Of a stretch of DNA of 26,678 nt, positions 7,944 through 15,822 are shown piece by piece. Source of the DNA: CAYMQB01 sp964392665 (lineage in GTDB: Bacteria; Hydrothermota; E44-bin80); NCBI GenBank assembly GCA_964392665.1, contig CAYMQB010000042.1:1-26678 (forward strand), read 5' to 3'. The notes under the pieces were generated by a model. It saw only the letters and a program-made list of their open reading frames with translations. It ran no database searches and was not told the origin of the DNA. Made by a program: the position numbers and the translations under genes. Within the stretch, counting starts at the first letter, position 1, and every line of letters begins with the position of its first letter.

Positions 7944-9050
7944 CTATCCTCTGCTGTCAAAATCTGTCCAACCAGCCTCTGAACTGCCCTTTATTCCTCT
8001 GAGTTTAAGGTTAAACTCATCCGGATTCGTAACATTTGCCATAGCATCTTCGTAACTAATAACCCCATCTCCATAAAGTTTCATTATCGACTGGTCAAAA
8101 CTTTGCATATTGTATTGTGAACCTTCCTCTATTGCCGTTGGAATTAAAAGGGTTTTGATGGGATCAAGTATATACTCTTTGATTGTAGGAGTTACAATCA
8201 TTACTTCTACTGCGGGAACCCTTCCCTTCCCATCCGACCTTGCGAGCAATCTCAAGGATACTACACTGATAAGTGTCGCTGATAAAAGAACTCTAACATG
8301 CTGTTGTTGATGTGGGGGATAAAAAGATATTATTCTGTTGATGGTTTCACTGGCGTTCAATGTGTGAAGTGTGCTAAGGACGAGATGACCTGTATCTGCT
8401 GCTTTAAGTGCGACATCCATTGTGTCCTTGTCTCTAATTTCACCTATGAGAATAACATCTGGGTCCTGGCGCATAATATGTTTCAAAGCATTTGAAAAAC
8501 TGTGCGTGTCCATTCCAAGTTCTCTCTGGCTTATAACGCTATTCTTGTCTCTGAAAAGGAATTCAATCGGGTCTTCAATCGTAATAACATTTTTACTACT
8601 ATTCTCGTTAGCATGTTCTATCATGGCAGCAAGAGTAGTTGATTTACCACTACCTGTAGTTCCTGTGCAGAGAATCAAACCCCTTTGTTTTACTGAAAGG
8701 TCTTTTAATACCTGCGGAACATTAAGTTCATCTATTCTCTTTATTGATGGAGGAATTGTCCTCATAGCAATAGCAACACTACCCCTCTGCATGTAAACAT
8801 TTACCCTGAAACGCGCAAGTCCTGAAACACCTATTGCAAAATCAAGTTCTTTGGTTCTTATGAATTCTTCCTGCTGATCTTTGGTCATTATCTGTTGTGC
8901 CGTTTTTCTGAGTTCCTCCGGACTTAAAGGTTCTTCTTTACCAACCGTCAATCTTCCATCGATTCTGAGCACCGGAGGAGAACCAGCTTTGAGATGAAGG
9001 TCACTTGACTCCTCTCTTACCATTTTCTCCAAGAGATTTTTTAAGTTCAT
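7944..9050 (-). CDS. pilT: PilT, type IV pilus retraction ATPase
   Basis: PilT is a hexameric ATPase at the inner-membrane base of type IV pili that depolymerises pilin and powers twitching. The 368-residue protein has the PAS-like N-terminal domain (1-115), Walker A GTTGSGKST (K136), Asp box ITIEDPIE (157-164), Walker B ILIGEIRD (E204) and His box GHLVLSTLHT (221-230). The AIRNLIRE-type C-terminal retraction motif is not obvious: the tail reads more like PilT paralogues (QYNMQSFDQSIMKLY), so a PilU-like role is possible. AAGGAA precedes the ATG at good spacing, right after the accB stop. Its position between accB and accC and upstream of mglA ties pilus retraction to this operon. Confidence 0.95.
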   Translation of the reverse strand: MNLKNLLEKMVREESSDLHLKAGSPPVLRIDGRLTVGKEEPLSPEELRKTAQQIMTKDQQEEFIRTKELDFAIGVSGLARFRVNVYMQRGSVAIAMRTIPPSIKRIDELNVPQVLKDLSVKQRGLILCTGTTGSGKSTTLAAMIEHANENSSKNVITIEDPIEFLFRDKNSVISQRELGMDTHSFSNALKHIMRQDPDVILIGEIRDKDTMDVALKAADTGHLVLSTLHTLNASETINRIISFYPPHQQQHVRVLLSATLISVVSLRLLARSDGKGRVPAVEVMIVTPTIKEYILDPIKTLLIPTAIEEGSQYNMQSFDQSIMKLYGDGVISYEDAMANVTNPDEFNLKLRGIKGSSEAGWTDFDSRG

Positions 9051-9059
9051 AATTTTTCC

Positions 9060-9524
9060 TTATTCTGATTTAACCAAAAAAAGTTCCTGATTAAACTCCA
9101 CAGGATCCTCATTTTTGGCAGCGACGTCAATTATCGTCCCTCTCACATCGGACTCGATTTCATTCATAATTTTCATCGCTTCCACTATGCATACTATCTG
9201 ACCCTCTCTAACATGGTCACCAATCTCCACATAAGGAGGTGCATCGGGCGAAGGAGCTCTATAGAATGTTCCAACCATTGGACACTTTATGGCAGCAACA
9301 CCATCTTTTCTCTTTGTTTCCTCTGTTTCCTTGCTCATATCTGTCTTGTTTTCGACCGAAGACTTGCCGAACTGCTCTTTTTCAGATTTTGCCGATTGAC
9401 CCCCTCCGTTTTTCAAAGAATTCTGCCTGATTCTAATGGATGTACCAAATCGCCTTATCTCTACTTCCTCTACATCCATTTCTTTAATAAGCTTAATTAA
9501 TTTTTTCACAAATGTAAGTCGCAT
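9060..9524 (-). CDS. accB: AccB, biotin carboxyl carrier protein
   Basis: AccB carries the biotin that shuttles CO2 between AccC and the carboxyltransferase. The 154 residues comprise an N-terminal segment typical of AccB (LTFVKKLIKLIKEMDVEEVEI), a charged linker rich in K, E and S (35-75), and a C-terminal biotinyl domain. That domain has the protruding thumb (about 82-105, PMVGTFYRAPSPDAPPY) and the EAMKIMNE site with K118 as the biotinylated lysine. AAGGGA lies 6 nt before the ATG. It is the first gene of the operon, with a predicted promoter about 80 nt upstream. Confidence 0.97.
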   Translation of the reverse strand: MRLTFVKKLIKLIKEMDVEEVEIRRFGTSIRIRQNSLKNGGGQSAKSEKEQFGKSSVENKTDMSKETEETKRKDGVAAIKCPMVGTFYRAPSPDAPPYVEIGDHVREGQIVCIVEAMKIMNEIESDVRGTIIDVAAKNEDPVEFNQELFLVKSE

Positions 9525-9605
9525 ATAAATCCCTTAATGAAAGTTTAACTTCCCAAGTAACCGTTCATATTTCGCCGATACGCAAGCAAAGAACTTCAGA
9601 AACAA

Positions 9606-9634
9606 ATTTTACTATAATGAAGTAGAAAAGTCAA
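9606..9634 (-). promoter_or_regulatory. Predicted sigma70-type promoter of the accB-cheB operon
   Basis: On the minus strand, -35 TTGACT (9634-9629) and -10 TAAAAT (9611-9606) are separated by 17 nt, five of six matches each. Transcription would start near 9599, giving a leader of about 75 nt before the accB ATG. It lies back to back with the promoter of the plus-strand receptor gene. Confidence 0.7.
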
Positions 9635-9666
9635 GAAAAAAGATTCCTGCAAGAATTTTTCTTGAC
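9630..9666. promoter_or_regulatory. Imperfect inverted repeat joining two divergent -35 boxes
   Basis: The left arm GTCAAGAAAAAAGATTC and right arm GAATTTTTCTTGAC are complementary apart from a 2-3 nt length difference, around a CTGCAA centre. The outer ends of the arms are the -35 boxes of the accB promoter (minus) and the receptor promoter (plus). This makes a symmetrical divergent control region. It could bind a dimeric regulator, or the symmetry may simply follow from two TTGAC boxes flanked by A/T tracts. Confidence 0.5.
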
Positions 9667-9690
9667 AATCTCATCTAATTCAAGTATAAA
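9662..9690 (+). promoter_or_regulatory. Predicted strong promoter of the receptor-SBP gene
   Basis: A perfect TTGACA (9662-9667) is followed after exactly 17 nt by TATAAA (9685-9690). The ATG at 9691 directly touches the -10 box, so it would lie upstream of the expected transcription start near 9697. This promoter therefore argues for translation from the next in-frame ATG at 9724, with a leader of about 27 nt. Confidence 0.8.
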
Positions 9691-9723
9691 ATGACTAACT
9701 TAAACAATGGCAGCAAGAAAAAA

Positions 9724-12700
9724 ATGAAAAACGAAACGCAAGAAGAGTTTACTACTACTATGAACTTAAAAAAGATTATCTCTTCTCTTTCCTCTCACAA
9801 TGCTTCTATCAAAGATTACAACACCGAAGCATCATCGACACTTAAAAAAAGAGAGATAGCACTACGCAACCTTACCAGAGGGGAATATGAAGCAAGTGAA
9901 AAACTCAGTATGATGCAGAAGGAAACCCACAACCTTTTTGCATCCATACTGATAATCGCAGAAGCAACCGAAGTAGCACTGTCTGCAATTGACGAGCAAA
10001 AAAAGGATTGGGAAATATGGTATTCTGAACTGGATACCGCAACAACTAACTTCAGCAAAATTATTGAAACGATTGCGAAAATAATTTCGAGCCTAAAAGT
10101 GCTGGGTGAGAAGATAAAAAAGATCGAAACAGGCATGAGAAATATTCATAATATCTCACACCTTACAAGTGGCGTTTCAAGAAACGCTGGAATCAAGGCA
10201 TATCATGCAGGAGAACAAGGCAAAGGTTTTGAAGTCATAGCAAAAGAACTATCCCAACTAACACAAGAATCTCTCACAATTACGGAACAGGTTCCAAAAA
10301 CAATTGAAAGATTTCAGAATAAAACACAAGAAGCCCTGAACTTCATAACAGAACTTACACACAATATTGAACAGGTGAAGCACAATACGGAAGATATGAA
10401 GGAGAAACTTCAGTCCAGCGAAGCACTTTTCGGCAAATTTAAGGAATCTTCCAGCATAATTTATGATGCTGTCGAAAAGCAAAAAAAAGTGAGGGAAACG
10501 CTGCGTATGGAAGAAGAAAATATCGCTAAACTGTCGGTCCAGTCACTTATTGAAACGGGAAATATCTCAAATCTCGAACAAACTCAGAGTTCTCTTTCCA
10601 TGCTAATAAACCGATTCGTTGAAAACTCATCCTTAGTTATTGAACTATTGGAACATACGGACGGCAATGAGATAAGTTCTAATTTCAGCAATGTTTCGAC
10701 CAATTTCGAAAAACTTTCGGAATATATCCTAAGAGTCTCTTCACTTACTTCTCAAATCAAGGAAACTTCGTTTGAGGCAAGAAAACATTTCGAAGCTCAA
10801 AAAGACAATCTATCCCAAATTCTCGATGTAATAAAAACAAACAGTAAAATAAAGCAGGATATCCGTGAAAAAACCAATTCTTTAGTAGAAATACTCAAAA
10901 CAGTTTCCCAGCACTTTATCCAAACAAACAACCTGTCCCAAAAAATACTTTCAATAATAAACAATATGGCACTTGTTGTCGAGCGAGCCCGTAACTATTT
11001 TGCCTCACTTGAAGAGGAAATTCTGGTCGTAGAAAGAATCCTCGCTAAACTGAAAGCCTTTTTCAAGAAAAGTAATCTACTCGCTCTTTATGCATCTATA
11101 GAATCTGCAAGGGCTTATGACTTCAAGAAAGATCTCGATGTAATAGTTAATCAGATAAAGAACCTTTCCAAACAGTCTTCGGTTTCACTGCAGACAATGG
11201 AAGATTCAATCAACAAGGCAAAATACTCTATGAAAAGTGTAAATGCAATTATGACGGATACTTCGAAAAAGCTAAGTAATACTAAGGATGATTTCAAACC
11301 CATACTTGAAGGATTTAACGAACTGAACAGAGCAACGGAAAGACTAAATGAACTTGTTAGGGAGATGCTTATAACTCTTGGTAGGCAAACCGAGCTTGAA
11401 GACAAGCTGACAGAAATAGAAGAGAGGCTTTCAGAAAATATCAATGCGAACATTCTTCTGAACATCGAAATGGCACAGAAAGGTGAGAAAACCCAGTCGG
11501 TTATTTCGAAACTTTCAAAAGTAATAGTCGAATGCCAAAAAGATCTGGAGCCCTTCCAATCTATTCACCTTGGCACAACAAGAAAAGTGCTTAAACTGAG
11601 ATTGTCAGGAGATGTGATGAATCTTGACCCTTCAAAGACAACCGATGCAACTTCAAGCAGGGTGTCAAGCGTCATTTTTAAGGGGCTTGTCGAACAGGGT
11701 ATGGATGCAAACGTAATTCCAGCAATTGCAAAAAGATGGAAAGTTTCAGAAGATGGTTTGGTCTGGGATTTCTTACTTAAACAAGAAATAAAATTTCATT
11801 CAGGAGATCTGCTTACGGCAGAAGATGTAAAAAAAACAATCGAGCATTTGCTAATCGGACCTCACAGTTATATGTTCGATATGATAAAGGGAGCACAGAA
11901 CTTCATCAAAGGAAATACAAAGGACCTTGAAGGTATAAGAATAGCGGACGCAGAGCATCTGAAAATTGTCCTTAACCATCCCCATATTCCATTTTTGAAA
12001 AACCTTGGAGTCTCGTGCGGTGGAATAAAAAAACAAACCGAGAATGGCCTTGTTGGTGCAGGTCCATACAAACTCAAAAAATGGATAAAAGGAGAAAAAA
12101 TCATCGTTGAAGCATTCGATGGATACTTCGGAGCAAAACCGTTCTGCAGCGAAATTCAGTTTATCGTTTGTCCTGACGAACAGGAAACAATTCAGAGATT
12201 TTTGGATGGAGAATTCGACATAATCGATATCCCAAGTTCTACACGCAAGGAAAAACTTCTCGCAAAAGCATCTATGGATACGGTTAATGTGAAATCATTC
12301 AGCATTTATGACATTTATTACATTGGAATTAATGTTAAACTACAATCCCCTTTCAAGGAAAAATCAGTTAGACAGGCTCTGAATTTTGCTATAAACAGAA
12401 ATGATTACATAGAAAAAATAGCAAAGGAAAGAGGTACTCCTGCTAAAGGCATATTCCCTCCAAACTTCTCTGCTTACAATAGTGAGCTCAAAGGCTATGA
12501 ATTCGCTCCAGATAAGGCAAAGAAGCTTTTGGCAGATGCGGGTTTCCCGGGCGGCTTACCTGGCGAATACTTGCTAACCATAAGAGATTCCTCGATTGCA
12601 TTAAGGAGTGCAGAGATATTAAAGCAGCAGCTGAGCGAACTGGGTATAAACATCAAGCTAAACCCTCTTTCCTGGAAAGAACTCCTAAGAAGCGCTCATA

Positions 12701-13041
12701 CGGGAAAAGCGTTGCTGTTTGCCCTCGGGTGGTCTAACGACAACGGGGACCCGGACACATTTCTGTATCCGCTCTTTCATTCAAAAAACTGGGGTGAACC
12801 CGGAAACACGACCTTCTATAAGAATGCAAAAGTGGATGCTCTTTTAGATGAAGCAGCGGCATTGATTGACTATTACAAAAGACAAAAACTATATCAGGAG
12901 ATCGAACAGATCGTCGTTGATGAAGCACCCTTGATATTTTTATACCACTCGAAACACTCTGTTGCAACACAACCTTATGTGAGAGGTTACTCAAAAAGCC
13001 CAATTGCTTCGGAAAGATTGGAGGACATATGGTTGGCATAA
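9724..13041 (+). CDS. Soluble multi-hairpin chemoreceptor-like protein fused to a family 5 solute-binding domain
   Basis: Counting from the ATG at 9691, the protein is 1116 residues; the promoter position favours M12 (9724). There is no signal peptide, membrane segment or HAMP. Residues about 25-625 are long coiled-coil helices holding receptor signalling tips. Tip 1 (around 160-195) keeps the return half AGEQGKGFEVIAKEL. Tip 2 (around 460-497) keeps the outgoing half NLLALYASIESARA. Weaker tips are possible at about 281-313 and 585-616. Residues 635-1116 form a complete SBP_bac_5 domain (W-KVSEDGLVWDFLL, IKFHSGDLLTAEDV, late GWSNDNGDPDTF), the family that binds peptides, dipeptides or nickel for ABC importers and normally works outside the membrane. 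Here it should be cytosolic. I infer a receptor sensing a cytoplasmic ligand, adapted by the divergent CheR/CheD/CheB. The start is uncertain; the domain calls are firm. Confidence 0.88.
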   Translation: MKNETQEEFTTTMNLKKIISSLSSHNASIKDYNTEASSTLKKREIALRNLTRGEYEASEKLSMMQKETHNLFASILIIAEATEVALSAIDEQKKDWEIWYSELDTATTNFSKIIETIAKIISSLKVLGEKIKKIETGMRNIHNISHLTSGVSRNAGIKAYHAGEQGKGFEVIAKELSQLTQESLTITEQVPKTIERFQNKTQEALNFITELTHNIEQVKHNTEDMKEKLQSSEALFGKFKESSSIIYDAVEKQKKVRETLRMEEENIAKLSVQSLIETGNISNLEQTQSSLSMLINRFVENSSLVIELLEHTDGNEISSNFSNVSTNFEKLSEYILRVSSLTSQIKETSFEARKHFEAQKDNLSQILDVIKTNSKIKQDIREKTNSLVEILKTVSQHFIQTNNLSQKILSIINNMALVVERARNYFASLEEEILVVERILAKLKAFFKKSNLLALYASIESARAYDFKKDLDVIVNQIKNLSKQSSVSLQTMEDSINKAKYSMKSVNAIMTDTSKKLSNTKDDFKPILEGFNELNRATERLNELVREMLITLGRQTELEDKLTEIEERLSENINANILLNIEMAQKGEKTQSVISKLSKVIVECQKDLEPFQSIHLGTTRKVLKLRLSGDVMNLDPSKTTDATSSRVSSVIFKGLVEQGMDANVIPAIAKRWKVSEDGLVWDFLLKQEIKFHSGDLLTAEDVKKTIEHLLIGPHSYMFDMIKGAQNFIKGNTKDLEGIRIADAEHLKIVLNHPHIPFLKNLGVSCGGIKKQTENGLVGAGPYKLKKWIKGEKIIVEAFDGYFGAKPFCSEIQFIVCPDEQETIQRFLDGEFDIIDIPSSTRKEKLLAKASMDTVNVKSFSIYDIYYIGINVKLQSPFKEKSVRQALNFAINRNDYIEKIAKERGTPAKGIFPPNFSAYNSELKGYEFAPDKAKKLLADAGFPGGLPGEYLLTIRDSSIALRSAEILKQQLSELGINIKLNPLSWKELLRSAHTGKALLFALGWSNDNGDPDTFLYPLFHSKNWGEPGNTTFYKNAKVDALLDEAAALIDYYKRQKLYQEIEQIVVDEAPLIFLYHSKHSVATQPYVRGYSKSPIASERLEDIWLA

Positions 13042-13667
13042 AAACTTTCTTATCCAACGGAATTTTTTCCTTTTTTATACTTCTATGGACTATTATTTCT
13101 ATCGTCCTCATTGCACTTCTTTACAAACGTTCTAATAAATCCGTCATACTCTTAACCGGGACATTATTGGGTAGTATCATATTTATGCTTGGTGCCCACA
13201 GTTATTTTTCCGGGCTTCCAGGAGCCCTCAGGCTTCTTCCTACAACATCTTACCTGGATATCGAAAACATGATATTCCAGGTAAATAGTCAAATACGCGT
13301 GCCATTTTCAATTTCTACCATATTTACAATTCTCTACTTCGTCCTTCTGTCTATTGTAATTATGCTAAAGAAAGCTGCATTAAGAAAATGGTCGATATGG
13401 CTGGGTTTAATAATTTTCATCCTCTGTGTGCCTATACATTCCTATATGAGATATTCAATGAACCTGAAATTATTGGGAGCTTTTGGGAAAATGACCACAA
13501 CCCTGAATCAAATCCCAACATTTTTCTATCCTTTTGTCAAAACGGGAAGAATTATTTTACTCACATCGATTCTTCTCAGCGTTGTTTATCTCCTCGTAGC
13601 AATTCTCCTGACAATCCGTAAGAAAAAGAAATCCGCACCTCAGGAAAATACATCATCCACAGAATAA
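13029..13667 (+). CDS. Five-helix membrane protein coupled to the receptor-SBP gene
   Basis: I do not recognise the family. The 212 residues contain about five hydrophobic helices (10-32, 38-58, 93-113, 119-138, 175-196) and a charged C-terminal tail (RKKKK then a Ser/Thr-rich end). A soluble-looking loop of about 35 residues lies between helices 2 and 3. The gene overlaps the receptor stop by 13 nt and has its own GGAGG at 13020-13024, only 4 nt before the ATG. The two products are therefore made together. A membrane anchor or signalling partner for the otherwise soluble receptor-SBP protein is plausible but inferred. It converges with the next gene across a 27-nt gap that shows no clear terminator hairpin. 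Confidence 0.75.
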   Translation: MVGIKTFLSNGIFSFFILLWTIISIVLIALLYKRSNKSVILLTGTLLGSIIFMLGAHSYFSGLPGALRLLPTTSYLDIENMIFQVNSQIRVPFSISTIFTILYFVLLSIVIMLKKAALRKWSIWLGLIIFILCVPIHSYMRYSMNLKLLGAFGKMTTTLNQIPTFFYPFVKTGRIILLTSILLSVVYLLVAILLTIRKKKKSAPQENTSSTE

Positions 13668-13694
13668 CTCGGGAAAACACCGCTTTAACTACGT

Positions 13695-14750
13695 TCAATC
13701 CTCCAAAATAAATCTCACCGGGAAAAAATACCATACTGCAACTGGTTTGCCTTCTCTTTTCGCAGGAGAAAATACAGAATGTTTAACTGCTTCAATAGCC
13801 AGGCTGTCGAAAACAGGGGATAAAGACTTTGCAACCTCCACATCCTGAACCATCCCGTCCCTTCCAATCAAAAGCCTTAAAGACACAATTCCCTGTGTGT
13901 CTTTTTCCCTTTCTGCTTCTGGATATGCAGGAACAACTGTGGTTATGGTTCTTGGGGGCACATCGAAAAATTCTAAAAGGTGCGCCCTATCAGTTTTCGC
14001 AGACGAAGAAACGGCATAGTAATCTATCTCTTCGCCAATTGCATCGTATCCTTTGATACAGACTTCATTTTCCCCTTTATCATAGTAAAAACTTACGCTA
14101 CCTGCTTTTCCCGCTTTTTCGCTAACAAAAGCATCTTGTTTACCTGTCACTGGATTTCTTATGCTATCCAAGGAAGCCCCGCGAACCATTTCCAGATTTA
14201 CGGGTAGACTACCCTCCTTGGTCCTATACTCGACTACCTCTTCGGTTAAAGCTATAATATTCAATCTAACTGCTCTCGTAATATCGCGCCAGTGATATTT
14301 TACCCAGAATTCGTTACACTTCACCTTCCACTCGACCTTGCTACCGGAAATATCCTTCACAAGAGTCATCACTCCGGGAACAAGCTCGCCTTTCTCGTTC
14401 CTGCTATAGTAAACAAGTTCTTTCCCGTCCTTAAGAAAAAGAAAGACCTGAAAAGTGGCTTTCTCATTACTAATTTCCGACTCTTTTGCAATCACTTTGT
14501 CCATAAATCTCAAACTAACAACGTTAGTGAAATCAAGAAGATAAGGATCGATATCACCAACACACAGGGAACCAGCCTTCTCATAGGAACCCTCATTAAG
14601 AAGATTGAAGAATCTTATGAGAACCTGCATTTGCTCATCCTCATTCTTTTTGCAATCAAAAAAAACGGTGGATAGAACAAAACAAAATAAAATTACGGTG
14701 AGCCTGCTCGATAGAAACTTATGAACCTTTCTTTCTTGATATTTCCGCAA
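13695..14750 (-). CDS. Envelope protein with pseudopilin-like segment and TonB C-terminal domain
   Basis: The 351-residue protein begins with a hydrophobic stretch (about 16-31) ending FFDCKK. That cysteine (C33) resembles a lipoprotein site, but the preceding F-F-D does not fit a lipobox, so a signal anchor is as likely. Residues 34-150 are of unknown type. Residues about 152-247 resemble the C-terminal half of GspG-like pseudopilins (ALTEEVVEYRTKEGSLP, NPVTGKQ, SVSFYYDKGENEV). Residues 272-351 match the TonB C-terminal domain (VVPAYPEAER, GIVSLRLLIGRDGMVQDVEV, FSPAKREGKPVAVWYFFPVRF). The start is TTG with a strong AGGAGGG 4-5 nt upstream, located inside the end of the preceding glycosyltransferase (32-nt overlap), so the pair is co-translated. 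No TonB proline-rich spanner is present; the role is unknown. Confidence 0.75.
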   Translation of the reverse strand: MRKYQERKVHKFLSSRLTVILFCFVLSTVFFDCKKNEDEQMQVLIRFFNLLNEGSYEKAGSLCVGDIDPYLLDFTNVVSLRFMDKVIAKESEISNEKATFQVFLFLKDGKELVYYSRNEKGELVPGVMTLVKDISGSKVEWKVKCNEFWVKYHWRDITRAVRLNIIALTEEVVEYRTKEGSLPVNLEMVRGASLDSIRNPVTGKQDAFVSEKAGKAGSVSFYYDKGENEVCIKGYDAIGEEIDYYAVSSSAKTDRAHLLEFFDVPPRTITTVVPAYPEAEREKDTQGIVSLRLLIGRDGMVQDVEVAKSLSPVFDSLAIEAVKHSVFSPAKREGKPVAVWYFFPVRFILED

Positions 14751-15816
14751 TTACCCTCCTGAAATTATCTATAAAATTTACCCTGCTGAACTTAAGCGCA
14801 ACTTTTCTGACTGCATTCGGGTGAAAATCCTCAGAATTGAAATTAAGAACTGCTTTCATCAATGATTCCGTGCTCTGAGGATAGAAAAAAACGCCGTTCT
14901 TACCTTCATCAATGGTTTCTGTTGCCCCTCCTGCTCCATAAGCAATTACTGGTGTTCCGCAAGCACTTGCTTCAAGTGGAACGATTCCAAAATCCTCGAA
15001 TGTCGGAAAAATTACTGCTTTTGCTCTTCTGTAGAAACTTCTTATTTCTTCATCTTTCCGCTTTCCAAGAAATTGAATGTTACGATTTGCCTTCCTCTCA
15101 AGTGCTCCTCTGAGTGAACCTTCTCCGATAATCAGCAAAGGTAGTTTTGCTTCGTTAAAGACATTAACCACGAGGTCAATCCTTTTATATGGACGCAATC
15201 TTGAAACAACGAGAAAAAAATCTTCCTTCTTTATCCTCCTATCAGGAGTGAAAAATTCGGTATCAACTGGAGGATATATTATCAAAGGATTTATTCCATA
15301 GAATTTCTCTATTCTTTTTTTTACGGTATTCGATATCGTAACAACCATGTCGGATCTTCTGCTCGTGCCTTCATCCCATCGCCTTACAAAATGGAGACCC
15401 AAAAATAGCAAAATCTTGATAAATCCCTTTCTTGCCTTTACTAATGGTTGATAGGAATTCCAGGCAAATCGCATTGGATTCAGCATATAATTTATGTGGA
15501 CAGTTCCGGGCAGCGTTATTACACCTTTTGACCAGGCACTGGAAATAGAAATAACCAGGTCAAAATCAGCCATATCGAAGCTTTCAATTGCTAAAGGCAT
15601 TAGAAAAAAGTAATTTTCGTAATGTTTCCTTATAAATGGGAATTTCCTTAAAAAACTTTCTCTGATATCCCATTCCCTATAATGAACAGGCATTCTTGCG
15701 CGATCATAAAACAGTGTGTAAACGGGAGCATCCGGGAACATCGAATGAAGAGCCTCCAACACCCTCTCGGCACCTCCGCACTGGTTTAAGTAATCGTGAA
15801 CAAACGCTACCCTCAT
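14719..15816 (-). CDS. GT4-family glycosyltransferase
   Basis: This is a GT-B fold retaining glycosyltransferase (365 residues) that probably adds a sugar from a nucleotide donor to a lipid-linked surface glycan. The N-terminus MRVAFVHDYLNQCGGAERVL is the usual acceptor-domain opening with the GGAER loop. The C-terminal donor domain has SRLRPYKRID (205-214), GEGSLR (231-236) and the E-x7-E motif E274-E282 (EDFGIVPLE), followed by GGATETI. It resembles the mannosyltransferase-like group, but donor and acceptor cannot be assigned. A consensus promoter ends 6 nt before the ATG, predicting a leaderless transcript. It overlaps the TonB-domain gene downstream. Confidence 0.92.
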   Translation of the reverse strand: MRVAFVHDYLNQCGGAERVLEALHSMFPDAPVYTLFYDRARMPVHYREWDIRESFLRKFPFIRKHYENYFFLMPLAIESFDMADFDLVISISSAWSKGVITLPGTVHINYMLNPMRFAWNSYQPLVKARKGFIKILLFLGLHFVRRWDEGTSRRSDMVVTISNTVKKRIEKFYGINPLIIYPPVDTEFFTPDRRIKKEDFFLVVSRLRPYKRIDLVVNVFNEAKLPLLIIGEGSLRGALERKANRNIQFLGKRKDEEIRSFYRRAKAVIFPTFEDFGIVPLEASACGTPVIAYGAGGATETIDEGKNGVFFYPQSTESLMKAVLNFNSEDFHPNAVRKVALKFSRVNFIDNFRRVIAEISRKKGS

Positions 15817-15822
15817 AGTAAC

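Noticed and set aside
9613..9618. Plus-strand TATAAT
   Set aside because: No -35 box at suitable spacing; it falls in the spacer of the accB promoter, and a far better promoter exists at 9662-9690.
12734..13111. 125-codon minus-strand frame
   Set aside because: Antisense to the solute-binding domain, which has clear family motifs in the plus frame.
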